Part shown: one piece after another, positions 23,393 to 30,719 of the stretch
How the letters are laid out: every line of letters begins with the position of its first letter
Position numbering within the stretch: the stretch's first letter is position 1
Assembly (NCBI RefSeq): GCF_016428905.1
Contig: NZ_JAELTQ010000037.1
Location: 1-36,167 of the forward strand
Reading direction: 5' to 3'
Origin: Dyella sp. ASV24
GTDB lineage: Bacteria > Pseudomonadota > Gammaproteobacteria > Xanthomonadales > Rhodanobacteraceae
Length of the DNA: 36,167 nt
The notes under the pieces: model-generated
Database searches by the model: none
Told to the model about the DNA's origin: nothing
What the model saw: only the letters and a program-made list of their open reading frames with translations
Translations under genes and position numbers: made by a program

Positions 23393-24418
23393 ATGTCCGC
23401 CCAACCCGAACGTGCCCAGCACATCCTTGATCCCGGCTTCGAACTCACCCTGCGCCCGATGCGCTATCCCGAGTTCTACGAGATGTATCGCAACGCGATC
23501 AAGAACACCTGGACGGTCGAGGAAGTGGATTTCTCGCTGGACACGACCGACCTCAAGTCCAAGATGTCCGATGCGGACCGCCACCTGATCCACCGCCTCG
23601 TGGCCTTCTTCGCCACCGGTGACACCATCGTGGCGAACAACCTGGTGCTGAACCTGTACCAGCACATCAATGCGCCCGAAGCGCGCATGTACCTGTCGCG
23701 CCAGTTGTACGAAGAAGCGCTGCACGTGCAGTTCTACCTGACCCTGCTGGATACCTACATCCCTGATCCGACCGAACGCAACAAGGCGTTCGACGCGATC
23801 CAGAACATCCCGTCGATCCGTCAGAAGGGCGAGTTCTGCTTCAAGTGGATTGATTCCATCCAGGGTCTGCAGAAGCTCGAAACACGCGAGCAGCGTCGCC
23901 AGTTCCTGCTGAACCTGATCTGCTTCGCCGCCTGTATCGAAGGCTTGTTCTTCTTCGCTGCGTTCGCTTACGTGTACTTCCTGCGCTCGCGCGGCCTGCT
24001 GCACGGCCTAGCCTCGGGCACCAACTGGGTGTTCCGTGACGAGAGCTGCCACATGGCGTTCGCGTTCGACGTGGTGCGCACGGTGCGCGCCGAAGAGCCC
24101 GACCTGTTCGACGATGAGATGCGCACGCAGATCGAAGAAATGCTGGAAGACGCTATCGCCTGCGAAACCCAGTTCGCCGAGGATGTGCTTTCCGGTGGCG
24201 TGGCTGGTCTGTCGGTGAAGGACATGCGCCAGTACCTGGAGTATTGCGCGGACCAGCGCCTGGTCCAGCTTGATCTGCCGAAGAAGTACGGTGCGAAGAA
24301 CCCGTTCGACTTCATGGATCTGCAGGATGTGCAGGAAGTGACGAACTTCTTTGAGCGTCGTGTTTCGGCTTATCAGGTGGGTGTGCAGGGTGACGTGGCG
24401 TTTGACATGTCGTTCTGA
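23393..24418 (+). CDS. nrdB: Class Ia ribonucleoside-diphosphate reductase, beta subunit
   Basis: 341 residues. It holds the metal-tyrosyl radical cofactor used by NrdA. All ligands are visible: Asp77 (FFATGDTIV), Glu108 and His111 (YEEALHVQFY), Glu183 (CIEGLFFF), Glu217 and His220 (RDESCHMAF). The radical tyrosine is Tyr115, four residues after His111 as in E. coli Tyr122, so this is a tyrosyl-radical type rather than the class Ic type. The C-terminal tail VAFDMSF would dock into NrdA. A GGGAAA site precedes the ATG. The last 100 bases turn G/T-rich as the gene nears repeat C. Confidence 0.96.
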   Translation: MSAQPERAQHILDPGFELTLRPMRYPEFYEMYRNAIKNTWTVEEVDFSLDTTDLKSKMSDADRHLIHRLVAFFATGDTIVANNLVLNLYQHINAPEARMYLSRQLYEEALHVQFYLTLLDTYIPDPTERNKAFDAIQNIPSIRQKGEFCFKWIDSIQGLQKLETREQRRQFLLNLICFAACIEGLFFFAAFAYVYFLRSRGLLHGLASGTNWVFRDESCHMAFAFDVVRTVRAEEPDLFDDEMRTQIEEMLEDAIACETQFAEDVLSGGVAGLSVKDMRQYLEYCADQRLVQLDLPKKYGAKNPFDFMDLQDVQEVTNFFERRVSAYQVGVQGDVAFDMSF

Positions 24419-24479
24419 TCTGACGTTCGGCTCGGTTGTTGTCGCTGTAGTTGGTGTGTTGTCGCGAGCTGGCTCGCCT
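24419..24479. other. G/T-rich flank between nrdB and repeat C
   Basis: This short spacer is about 73 percent G+T on the + strand (24421-24480). I see no terminator hairpin of its own; the stems at the start of repeat C may end the nrd transcript. Confidence 0.5.
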
Positions 24480-25407
24480 GCCGCGGGCTTCCGCCCTCCT
24501 GCCGGAGGGCGGGTCACTTTTCTTTGCTTGCCCAAAGAAAAGTAACCCAAAGAAAGGGCACCCCGGATGAGGCGCCTTCCGGGCTACGCCCTCCAGGTAC
24601 GCGGTCGGGTTCCGGGCTTTTCGACGGGGCTCCTGCCCCGGCGAAAAGGAATCGGCATCCATGCCGATTCCCCTGCGGGCCTTCTCTCCACCCGCTCGCC
24701 GCCTCATACGGGGCCCGGAAGATCAAAAGCATCAAGCTCACGGCTCGTGCAGCTGCGCTGCACATCGCATCGCCGCAGGTCGTGTTGCTCCTGCCCTAGA
24801 GCAGAGAGCCAGTAGACAAAGCCAAGGCAGTAGACGGAGACGATGCCGTTCCGTGGTGAGTTCTCCACACCGGTTGGGAAGCCTCGCGTCCACTTCCTTA
24901 GCCTCTGCGATCGGGATGCGTAGCGAAGACCGCTTTAAGTCCTCTTCGCTTCGGCGCGTTGCGAAGCGTTTCGGTGTCCCCGCTGTGTAGAGGCGGAGGT
25001 TGCCCAACCCCACGATTCCTCAGCCGTTCGGGCTTATCCCCACGCCATGCAGAGCGCCTCAGCGCATCGGTGCCTTGCGGTGTAGCTGTGTTCCCCAATA
25101 AGGACGTTGCCTGTTTCCGAATACCTCGAACTCCAAGGCTTATATCCAACACGACGCTACCGGAGCTCTTAAGGCCATTTTCTTTGGGTTACTTTTCTTT
25201 TGGGCCAGCAAAAGAAAAGTGACTCGGCCTTCGGCAGAAGGTCGAAACGCCCGCTGCGTAAGCGGCCAGATCGCGGTAACGCTAGAACTGGGCGATACCG
25301 AAACTGGATCCCTGCCCTTGCCCCCTTTTGTGGGGTACGCAGGGATGACGGCCAAAGATGAAACCGCGAGGCGAGCACCCAACCCTCTCCCCAAAGGGGA
25401 GAGGGAA
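24480..25407 (-). repeat. Composite repeat element, copy C (inverted, left end trimmed)
   Basis: Same element as the others, in opposite orientation: the short-arm hairpin (ACTTTTCTTTG/CAAAGAAAAGT, about 24514-24543) now comes first and the long-arm hairpin (ACTTTTCTTTTG/CAAAAGAAAAGT, about 25190-25220) last. The outer CCCTCTCCCC module is missing on the left and present on the right (AACCCTCTCCCC to GAGGGA). Variant stems are informative: GCCCTCC-tgcc-GGAGGGC at 24493-24510 and CCTTC-ggca-GAAGG at 25228-25241 differ from CCTCC/GGAGG elsewhere by paired changes. The middle (24840-25150) has diverged more than other copies. It lies between the convergent ends of nrdB and the SPFH gene. ORFs across it are not credible. 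Confidence 0.88.
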
Positions 25408-25419
25408 GAAGAGCCCCCG

Positions 25420-26289
25420 TCACTTAACCGCCGACACACTCCCAAGATTCACAAAGGGCAACGCACTATTCCCCGTGTAAGTCGGCAAATGCCCATCCCA
25501 CTTCTCAATCGCCGACATCTGCACAATATTCGGGTTAGACCGCAACGCCTCACCCTTCAGCTCAATTGCTTTCGCCTCCGCCTCCGCAATAGTGATCTGA
25601 GCCTGAGCACGGCCCTGCGCTTCAGCCTCCACCTTCTCCGCTTCAGCCCTCGCCTGCGCCACTTCGTTCTGGCGCTGCTCCGCCATCTGCGTCGCCTGGA
25701 TCTTGGCGTTGATCGACTGCACCACGTTCTCCGGCAAGCGCAGTTCGCCCACCCAGTAGATCTTCTCCACGTCGATGCCAACGGCGGCGACCTCGTCGCT
25801 TACATCCTTCTGCACAGCTTCGATCAGGTTGGCCTTACCCTTGCCGTACACCGATTCGATATCCAGGCCGGATGCCTCTTTCACCAACGCATCGCGGATC
25901 ATGTTGCGCAGATAGACGTCCGTGATTTCATCGATACCTTTGCGGTATTTCTGGAAGATCAGCGTCACCTTTGATGGATCGATGTGATACGTGATGCCCA
26001 CATCCGCGTTCACCGTCAGGCCCTGCGCGGTCTGGAAACTGATGGATTCGTCAGTCGGTCGGCCTTCCGTCGGCGAACGGGTGAACGTGTAGGTCTGGGT
26101 GAAGGTGGGGAACGTATACATCTCATACCCCCAACCCACCCAGTAACGTCCCGGCGGCAGTTCCTGCAGCGAACCCTTGCCATCGCCATACATCTGGAAC
26201 TTCACACCGACATTGCCCGCCGGCACCTTGGAGCACGAAGCCAGCAACACGGCAGAGAGCGACAACGACAACATCCACAAGCGTTTCAT
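25420..26289 (-). CDS. SPFH/prohibitin-domain lipoprotein
   Basis: 289 residues. The start at 26289 follows AAGGAA; a longer frame reaching 26457 runs through the upstream small gene and is rejected. The lipobox LLAS-Cys19 marks a lipoprotein. Residues about 25-190 form an SPFH (band 7) domain: AGNVGVKFQMYGDGKG, GLTVNADVGITYHIDPSKV, YLRNMIRDALVKEASGLD, VAAVGIDVEKIYWVGELRLPENVVQSINAKI. Residues about 192-255 are an Ala/Glu-rich coiled coil, as in prohibitins and HflK/C. It should form membrane-bound oligomers; being a lipoprotein instead of TM-anchored is notable. Co-transcribed with the small membrane gene 5 bases upstream. The 3' end lies in A/C-rich (+ strand) DNA beside repeat C. Confidence 0.9.
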   Translation of the reverse strand: MKRLWMLSLSLSAVLLASCSKVPAGNVGVKFQMYGDGKGSLQELPPGRYWVGWGYEMYTFPTFTQTYTFTRSPTEGRPTDESISFQTAQGLTVNADVGITYHIDPSKVTLIFQKYRKGIDEITDVYLRNMIRDALVKEASGLDIESVYGKGKANLIEAVQKDVSDEVAAVGIDVEKIYWVGELRLPENVVQSINAKIQATQMAEQRQNEVAQARAEAEKVEAEAQGRAQAQITIAEAEAKAIELKGEALRSNPNIVQMSAIEKWDGHLPTYTGNSALPFVNLGSVSAVK

Positions 26290-26294
26290 GGCAA

Positions 26295-26492
26295 TTATTC
26301 CTTGTGAGTGAAACCGTGGCGCAGCAATAGATAGCCCCACGCCAACAGCACGATCAGCACGACCAGGCCCACGACCACGGCCAGCGTGCTGGCGGCCGAG
26401 ATCAGTTCTGGTCCGATGACACCGACGTACAGCACCAGGCAGAACACGAACGGCCACAGCCGTCGCGCCAGCCAGTCGACAAGCGTCTTCAT
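26295..26492 (-). CDS. Small two-helix membrane protein upstream of SPFH lipoprotein
   Basis: 65 residues from ATG 26492, with GGGGAAAA upstream. It has two hydrophobic helices, about 12-30 (LWPFVFCLVLYVGVIGPEL) and 36-58 (LAVVVGLVVLIVLLAWGYLLL), with a charged start (MKTLVDWLARR) and end (RHGFTHKE). No family is recognised. It ends 5 bases before the SPFH lipoprotein gene, so the two form an operon. Small membrane partners are common for SPFH proteins (NfeD with some prohibitins), but this one has no NfeD-like sequence. Confidence 0.75.
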   Translation of the reverse strand: MKTLVDWLARRLWPFVFCLVLYVGVIGPELISAASTLAVVVGLVVLIVLLAWGYLLLRHGFTHKE

Positions 26493-26794
26493 GGTTTTCC
26501 CCGTGTGTGATGAGTCGTTCGGCGAGCGCCGTCCGGATGCATGTCCGCGATCTCCCGCCAGTGGCACGCCATGCGTGCCGCTATCGAGCAATGCGCGAAA
26601 AAGAGAGAGGTTGCTAACCCGTCAAAAGAAGCCGTCGCCGAAGGTGGCGGAACAGGTCAGCGGCATATAGCGAGATAGCCGTCATATCAGCGCACTCCAG
26701 GCGCGCTATCGGATGAGGACGGCGCGCACTCTACACCGATTTTTGTGCATTGCAACAAGTCAGCACTGACGCAAATCCCTCCCGATCGACCTAT
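26493..26794. other. Divergent intergenic region, SPFH operon and BlaI operon
   Basis: No gene is supported. A hairpin CCGTCGCC-gaa-GGTGGCGG lies at 26632-26650 and shares GAAGGTGGCG with the hairpin at 8662-8693. The promoter of the SPFH operon should lie in its left part; no clear hexamers were assigned. Confidence 0.4.
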
Positions 26795-26840
26795 TGACTA
26801 CAGCTGTAGTCAGGGGGTAGCGTGACTACAGCTGTAGTCA
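26794..26840 (+). promoter_or_regulatory. BlaI promoter with twin 18-bp operators
   Basis: TGACTACAGCTGTAGTCA occurs twice, perfectly palindromic both times: 26795-26812 and 26823-26840, with centres 28 bp apart. TACA/TGTA half sites are the known recognition pattern of the BlaI/MecI family, and the BlaI-type gene starts 15 bases after the second site. A promoter fits TTGACT (26794-26799), which is part of the first operator, and TAGCGT (26818-26823) at 18-base spacing; the -10 is weak. Binding to both sites would cover the -35 and the start region. Autorepression of the whole operon is the expected mode. Confidence 0.88.
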
Positions 26841-26854
26841 TCAGGATCGTAGAC

Positions 26855-27241
26855 ATGAGCAAGCCTTCCATCGGTGATCAGGAGCTGGCGCTCCTGCAGT
26901 ACATCGCCGAACACAACAACGCATCGGTCGGCGAAGTGGCGACCGGTTTCGGCGAGCCGCGCGGACTCGCGCGCTCTACCGTGCTGACCATGATGGAGCG
27001 CCTGCGTAGCAAGTCCTACCTGCGTCGCAAGCAGGTGCAGGGCATGTACCGCTACAGCCCGGCGACCGGTCCCGGCGAAGTCATGCGCAGTGCCGTCGGC
27101 CAGTTCGTCGAGAAGACACTTAGCGGCTCCGTATCGCCGTTCGTCGCGTGGATGTCCGAACGCGCCGAGGTGAGCGACCGCGAGCTCGCCGAACTGGAAG
27201 CACTCGTGCATCAACTGCAAACGCGACGCAAGGAGACCTGA
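26855..27241 (+). CDS. BlaI/MecI/CopY-family transcriptional repressor
   Basis: 128 residues from ATG 26855; a GTG at 26822 would extend it through the second operator and is rejected. The winged helix is at about 6-75: DQELALLQYIAEHNNASVGEVATGFGEPRGLARSTVLTMMERLRSKSYLRRKQVQGMYRYSP. The C-terminal helices (VMRSAVGQFVEKTLSGSVSPFVAWMSE) form the dimer interface. In BlaI and MecI this linker is cleaved after BlaR1/MecR1 signalling. Its own gene has two matching operators just upstream. The M56 gene starts 1 base after its stop, the usual pairing. Confidence 0.93.
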   Translation: MSKPSIGDQELALLQYIAEHNNASVGEVATGFGEPRGLARSTVLTMMERLRSKSYLRRKQVQGMYRYSPATGPGEVMRSAVGQFVEKTLSGSVSPFVAWMSERAEVSDRELAELEALVHQLQTRRKET

Positions 27242-27242
27242 C

Positions 27243-29276
27243 ATGATCGCCTTCGCTCCCCTCGCCCAGGAAGTGATTGCACGACTTGCGTGGACGTCCC
27301 TGCAGGCCAGCTTGCTGGTCGGCGCCGTGTGGCTGATCAATCGCCGGCTTCCGCGCCTTTCCTCCTCCACGCGCTCGCTGCTGTGGTGGCTGCTCAGCGT
27401 GCAATTACTGCTCGGCCTGTTGCTACCGACACCGGTAGCGCTGCCGTTGCTCTCGCCCGAACCCATAACGACTACGACGACGACGACAACCACGCGAACC
27501 GATGATCAGACGACCCTGGTCATGACCACGACCACGGCACCCGCCGAGCACCGCATTGCCAGCCTCGGCCAAAGCGGCACGCTTCCGACGGGAGCACTCG
27601 CCGTCGCCGCCGAGCCCACCGACGAAGGATCACCTGCGCCCGCGCATGCCATGTGGTCGCGCGTGCTGCCGATCGCCTTCGCCCTGTGGCTGGCCGGCGT
27701 GATCGTGCAGTTGATCGCCACGTGGCGTCACTGGCGAGAGGCACGGGCCGTCGTGCGTGCATCGCGCGTCCTGGACGATCCTGCGCTGCAGGCGCTGTGC
27801 AATGCGCAGGCACGCACCATGGGTCTGCGTCGATGCCCGTCGCTACGCGTATCCGATGCCATCCGTTCACCGCAGGTCAGCGGGCTGTGGCGGCCTGTCG
27901 TGCTGCTGCCGGCAGACCAGAATCTATCGACAGATGAGTCCGCTCTCGCACTGGCCCACGAACTTACCCACCTGCGTCGCGGCGATCTGTGGATGGGCTG
28001 GGCGCCTGGCATCGCGCAGCGGTTGTTCTTCTTCCATCCCATGGTGTCGTGGGCGATGCGCGAGTACGCGCTCAATCGCGAAGCCGCGTGCGACGCGCAG
28101 GTCGTGCACCAGCACGATGCCGCACCACAGGATTACGGCCGCCTGCTGTTGCGACTTGGCGTGGCGCACCCGCTGCACGCGGGCCTCGCCGGTGCTTCGC
28201 CGACGTTCCATAACCTGAAAAGGCGCCTGACCCTGCTGCAGCTGAGTGGTCAGGACACCACCTCGCGCCTCCGCAGCGGTCTGATCGTGGCGCTGGTGGC
28301 CGCCATCGGTGTGTTGCCTTACCGCGTAACGGAGGCAAAGCCCGATGCACCTTCGCCCGCCGCAACATCGAACGCCTGGGCCGTGCCGGCGACACCTGCT
28401 ACCCCAGCAACGCCGGCTACGCCTGCGACACCACCAACGCTGGCTACACCCGTGACACCACCCACACCGGTCACACCCGCGACGCCGCCCACGCCGGTGA
28501 CGCCCGTAACACCGCCCACACCCGCGACGCCCGCCACTCCACCGACGCCGGTGACGGAGACCTGGCGAAAGCCTCCACCGCTACCGGCCGTGCCGCCTGT
28601 GCCGAAGGCTCCGCCCGCGCCGCCGGCGCCACCCGTAACGGGGTTCAGCGCACACCACATTGATATCGACACGCACGACGGCGCTGCTTACGGATTTGCG
28701 CTGATCGACAAAGACACGGTGATCGTCAACGGCAGCGACATCGATCTGTCGACGGCAAAGAGCCTGCGTAGCAATACCTCACCACTGGTGATGTTCCGCC
28801 GCGGCGGCGACACCTACCTCATTCGCGACCAAGCCTATGTCGAGCGTGCCAAGGGTGCCTATGAGGGTGTTACTCAAGTAGCCCGTGAACAGGGACGGCT
28901 GAGCGGGGAGCAAGGGGAGCTCAGCGGAAAAATGGCCGGCATCGGCGCACGTGACAGCTCGCTGGCCGTACGCCTGAGCAACATCGCGCAGCGCGAGAGT
29001 GACATGCTCGCGCGCCAGGCGCTCCATCCGTCCAGCGATCGCGGTGATTCCGAACGAGCCGGTTTTGCCAAAGAGCGTGCCGAGATCGAGCGCGAGCAGG
29101 CCGGACTGGAGAAGGAGCAGCAGCAACTCGAACAGCAGCAACGCGCGCTGAGCGAGCGCCAACGTGAGCTGAGCCGCCGCCAGCAAGACGTGTCGACCAA
29201 GGCCACGCAACAGATGATCCATGTGCTGGACGACGCACTGGCCAAGGGCGACGCCCAGCCGATAGGCAACCGCTAA
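27243..29276 (+). CDS. M56 (BlaR1-like) membrane metallopeptidase without a penicillin sensor
   Basis: 677 residues. TM helices at about 13-33, 44-68, 140-160 and 345-360. Zinc site His239-Glu-Leu-Thr-His243 (LAHELTHLRRGD) with the distal Glu280 (NREAACDAQV) on the cytoplasmic side. A threonine run (about 76-85) lies in the first loop. After TM4 comes a Thr/Pro tract of ATP, VTP and PTP units (about 382-437), then a Pro-rich link, a small domain (470-535) and a Gln/Glu/Arg coiled coil (about 545-655). No Ser-x-x-Lys penicillin-binding domain is present, so the signal is not a beta-lactam through that route. It should sense something in the periplasm and cleave or inactivate the BlaI-type repressor. 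Confidence 0.9.
   Translation: MIAFAPLAQEVIARLAWTSLQASLLVGAVWLINRRLPRLSSSTRSLLWWLLSVQLLLGLLLPTPVALPLLSPEPITTTTTTTTTRTDDQTTLVMTTTTAPAEHRIASLGQSGTLPTGALAVAAEPTDEGSPAPAHAMWSRVLPIAFALWLAGVIVQLIATWRHWREARAVVRASRVLDDPALQALCNAQARTMGLRRCPSLRVSDAIRSPQVSGLWRPVVLLPADQNLSTDESALALAHELTHLRRGDLWMGWAPGIAQRLFFFHPMVSWAMREYALNREAACDAQVVHQHDAAPQDYGRLLLRLGVAHPLHAGLAGASPTFHNLKRRLTLLQLSGQDTTSRLRSGLIVALVAAIGVLPYRVTEAKPDAPSPAATSNAWAVPATPATPATPATPATPPTLATPVTPPTPVTPATPPTPVTPVTPPTPATPATPPTPVTETWRKPPPLPAVPPVPKAPPAPPAPPVTGFSAHHIDIDTHDGAAYGFALIDKDTVIVNGSDIDLSTAKSLRSNTSPLVMFRRGGDTYLIRDQAYVERAKGAYEGVTQVAREQGRLSGEQGELSGKMAGIGARDSSLAVRLSNIAQRESDMLARQALHPSSDRGDSERAGFAKERAEIEREQAGLEKEQQQLEQQQRALSERQRELSRRQQDVSTKATQQMIHVLDDALAKGDAQPIGNR
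28382..28560 (+). repeat. Thr/Pro-coding tandem repeats in the M56 gene
   Basis: The DNA is made of diverged 9- and 12-base units reading ATPATP, VTPPTP and similar, for about 55 codons. Such tracts change length by slippage. The encoded linker lies in the periplasm between the last membrane helix and the C-terminal domain. On the opposite strand it yields a Gly/Val-rich false ORF. Confidence 0.85.
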
Positions 29277-29338
29277 ACCGAGTGCGGTGGCGCGTGCAGC
29301 GCCGCCGCCAGACCGACATTCCATCGTGACATGACACG

Positions 29339-29356
29339 CCCCGGCTCGCGCCGGGG
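29339..29356. repeat. Solo REP-like hairpin inside the operon
   Basis: CCCCGGC-tcgc-GCCGGGG followed by TGACGG. The same module closes the right halves of repeats A, B and D (ACCCCGGCCTGCGCCGGGGT then GACGG in B and D). Here it stands alone in the 133-base gap between the M56 gene and the first permease, where it may lower expression of the downstream genes or protect the upstream mRNA end. Confidence 0.75.
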
Positions 29357-29409
29357 TGACGGAGGCGGCTTGCCTGCGTCCGTCCGATACCAAGAAATAA
29401 GGAGACGAC

Positions 29410-30711
29410 ATGCTCGGCTACTACGCAGCCACCGCCATCGGCAGTCTTCGCCGCAGCAAGGCGTTGGCCATCCTGATGATCCTGGTGATCGGGCTGGGCA
29501 TTGGCGCCAGCATGACCATGATCACCATCTTCCATGTGCTTTCCGGCGACCCGTTGCCGGGCCGCAGTGGGCAGCTCTATGCACCCGTCATCGACCCGCG
29601 CCCGCTCGCGCGCGATCACACGGAATCGCCGGAGCCCGACGGCAATTTCACCTGGCCCGATGCGATGAATCTGCTGCGTGCGAAGCGCGCCGATCGTCAG
29701 GCCGCCATGGCCGGCGGCGCCGTGCCGGTGCGACCTACGCAAAGCGGCGAGTTGCCGTTCTATGAAACCGGCCGATATGTCACCACGGATTTCTTCGCCA
29801 TGTTCCAGGTGCCGTTCACAGCGGGAAGCGGCTGGAGTCGAGAGGACGACGAAGCGCGTGCACGTGTGGTGGTACTCGGCAGCGATCTCAACCATAAACT
29901 GTTCGGCAATACCTCCGGTGTCGGACGCACGGTGCGCTTGAAAAACACTGACTTCCGAGTCATCGGCGTGGTGGACCACTGGAACCCGCAGCCGCAGTTC
30001 TATGCGCAGATCAATGGTCGCGTCTTCGGTAAGGCGGACCAGTTCTTCCTTCCCCTGCAAACCGCGCAGGAGCTGGAGCTGGATTTCAATGGCCGCTTTT
30101 CCTGCTGGGATAGTGGCGGCGATGCGCGCACCAGCGATCACTGCGTGTGGCTGCAGTTCTGGGTGCAACTGGATAGCACCAGCAAGGCACAGGCCTACCG
30201 CAACTTTCTGCTCAGCTACTGGCGCGACCAGCAAGCGCATGGGCGCATGCCGCGCCCGGTGAACGCTCAGCTCTACGGCCTGATGGAGTGGCTGGCGCAC
30301 GAACACGCCATCCCCGATGACCTGCGCCTGCAGTTGTCCCTATCACTGGGCTTCCTCGCCGTGTGCATGCTCAACGTGGTGGGTCTGCTGCTGGCAACCT
30401 TCCTGCGACGCAGTGGCGAAATCAGCGTGCGGCGCGCGCTGGGAGCACGCCGATGGGACATCTTCCTGCAACTGGGCGTGGAGTCGTGCGTGATCGGGGT
30501 GGCCGGCGGCCTGTTGGGACTCGGCATTGCATGCCTGGGCCTGTGGAGCGTGCGCCAGCGCCCTGACGGCTACGCACAACTCGCGCAGATGGACGTGAGC
30601 ATGTTGCTCGCGACATTCCTGCTGGCGCTGGTCGCCAGCGTTATCGCCGGCCTGTTGCCCGCATGGCGTGCCTGCCGCATTCCGCCCGCCCTCCAACTAA
30701 AGACGCAATGA
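29410..30711 (+). CDS. ABC transporter permease, MacB/FtsX type (first of two)
   Basis: 433 residues. TM1 at about 19-45 (ALAILMILVIGLGIGASMTMITIFHVL), a large periplasmic MacB_PCD-like domain of about 260 residues, then three helices at about 313-335, 358-383 and 397-420. FtsX-domain marks are RRSGEISVRRALGARRWDIFLQLGVES and LPAWRACRIPPALQLK. This is the MacB topology without the fused ATPase. Such permeases act as mechanotransmission units for efflux or lipoprotein/peptide handling, with a separate ATP-binding subunit. It overlaps the second permease (ATGA at 30708-30711). GGAGA precedes the ATG. Confidence 0.9.
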   Translation: MLGYYAATAIGSLRRSKALAILMILVIGLGIGASMTMITIFHVLSGDPLPGRSGQLYAPVIDPRPLARDHTESPEPDGNFTWPDAMNLLRAKRADRQAAMAGGAVPVRPTQSGELPFYETGRYVTTDFFAMFQVPFTAGSGWSREDDEARARVVVLGSDLNHKLFGNTSGVGRTVRLKNTDFRVIGVVDHWNPQPQFYAQINGRVFGKADQFFLPLQTAQELELDFNGRFSCWDSGGDARTSDHCVWLQFWVQLDSTSKAQAYRNFLLSYWRDQQAHGRMPRPVNAQLYGLMEWLAHEHAIPDDLRLQLSLSLGFLAVCMLNVVGLLLATFLRRSGEISVRRALGARRWDIFLQLGVESCVIGVAGGLLGLGIACLGLWSVRQRPDGYAQLAQMDVSMLLATFLLALVASVIAGLLPAWRACRIPPALQLKTQ

Positions 30712-30719
30712 GGCCCGCC

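Noticed and set aside
28319-28672. Gly/Val-rich minus-strand ORF resembling a PE-PGRS-type protein
   Set aside because: It is the reverse translation of the Thr/Pro repeat in the M56 gene.
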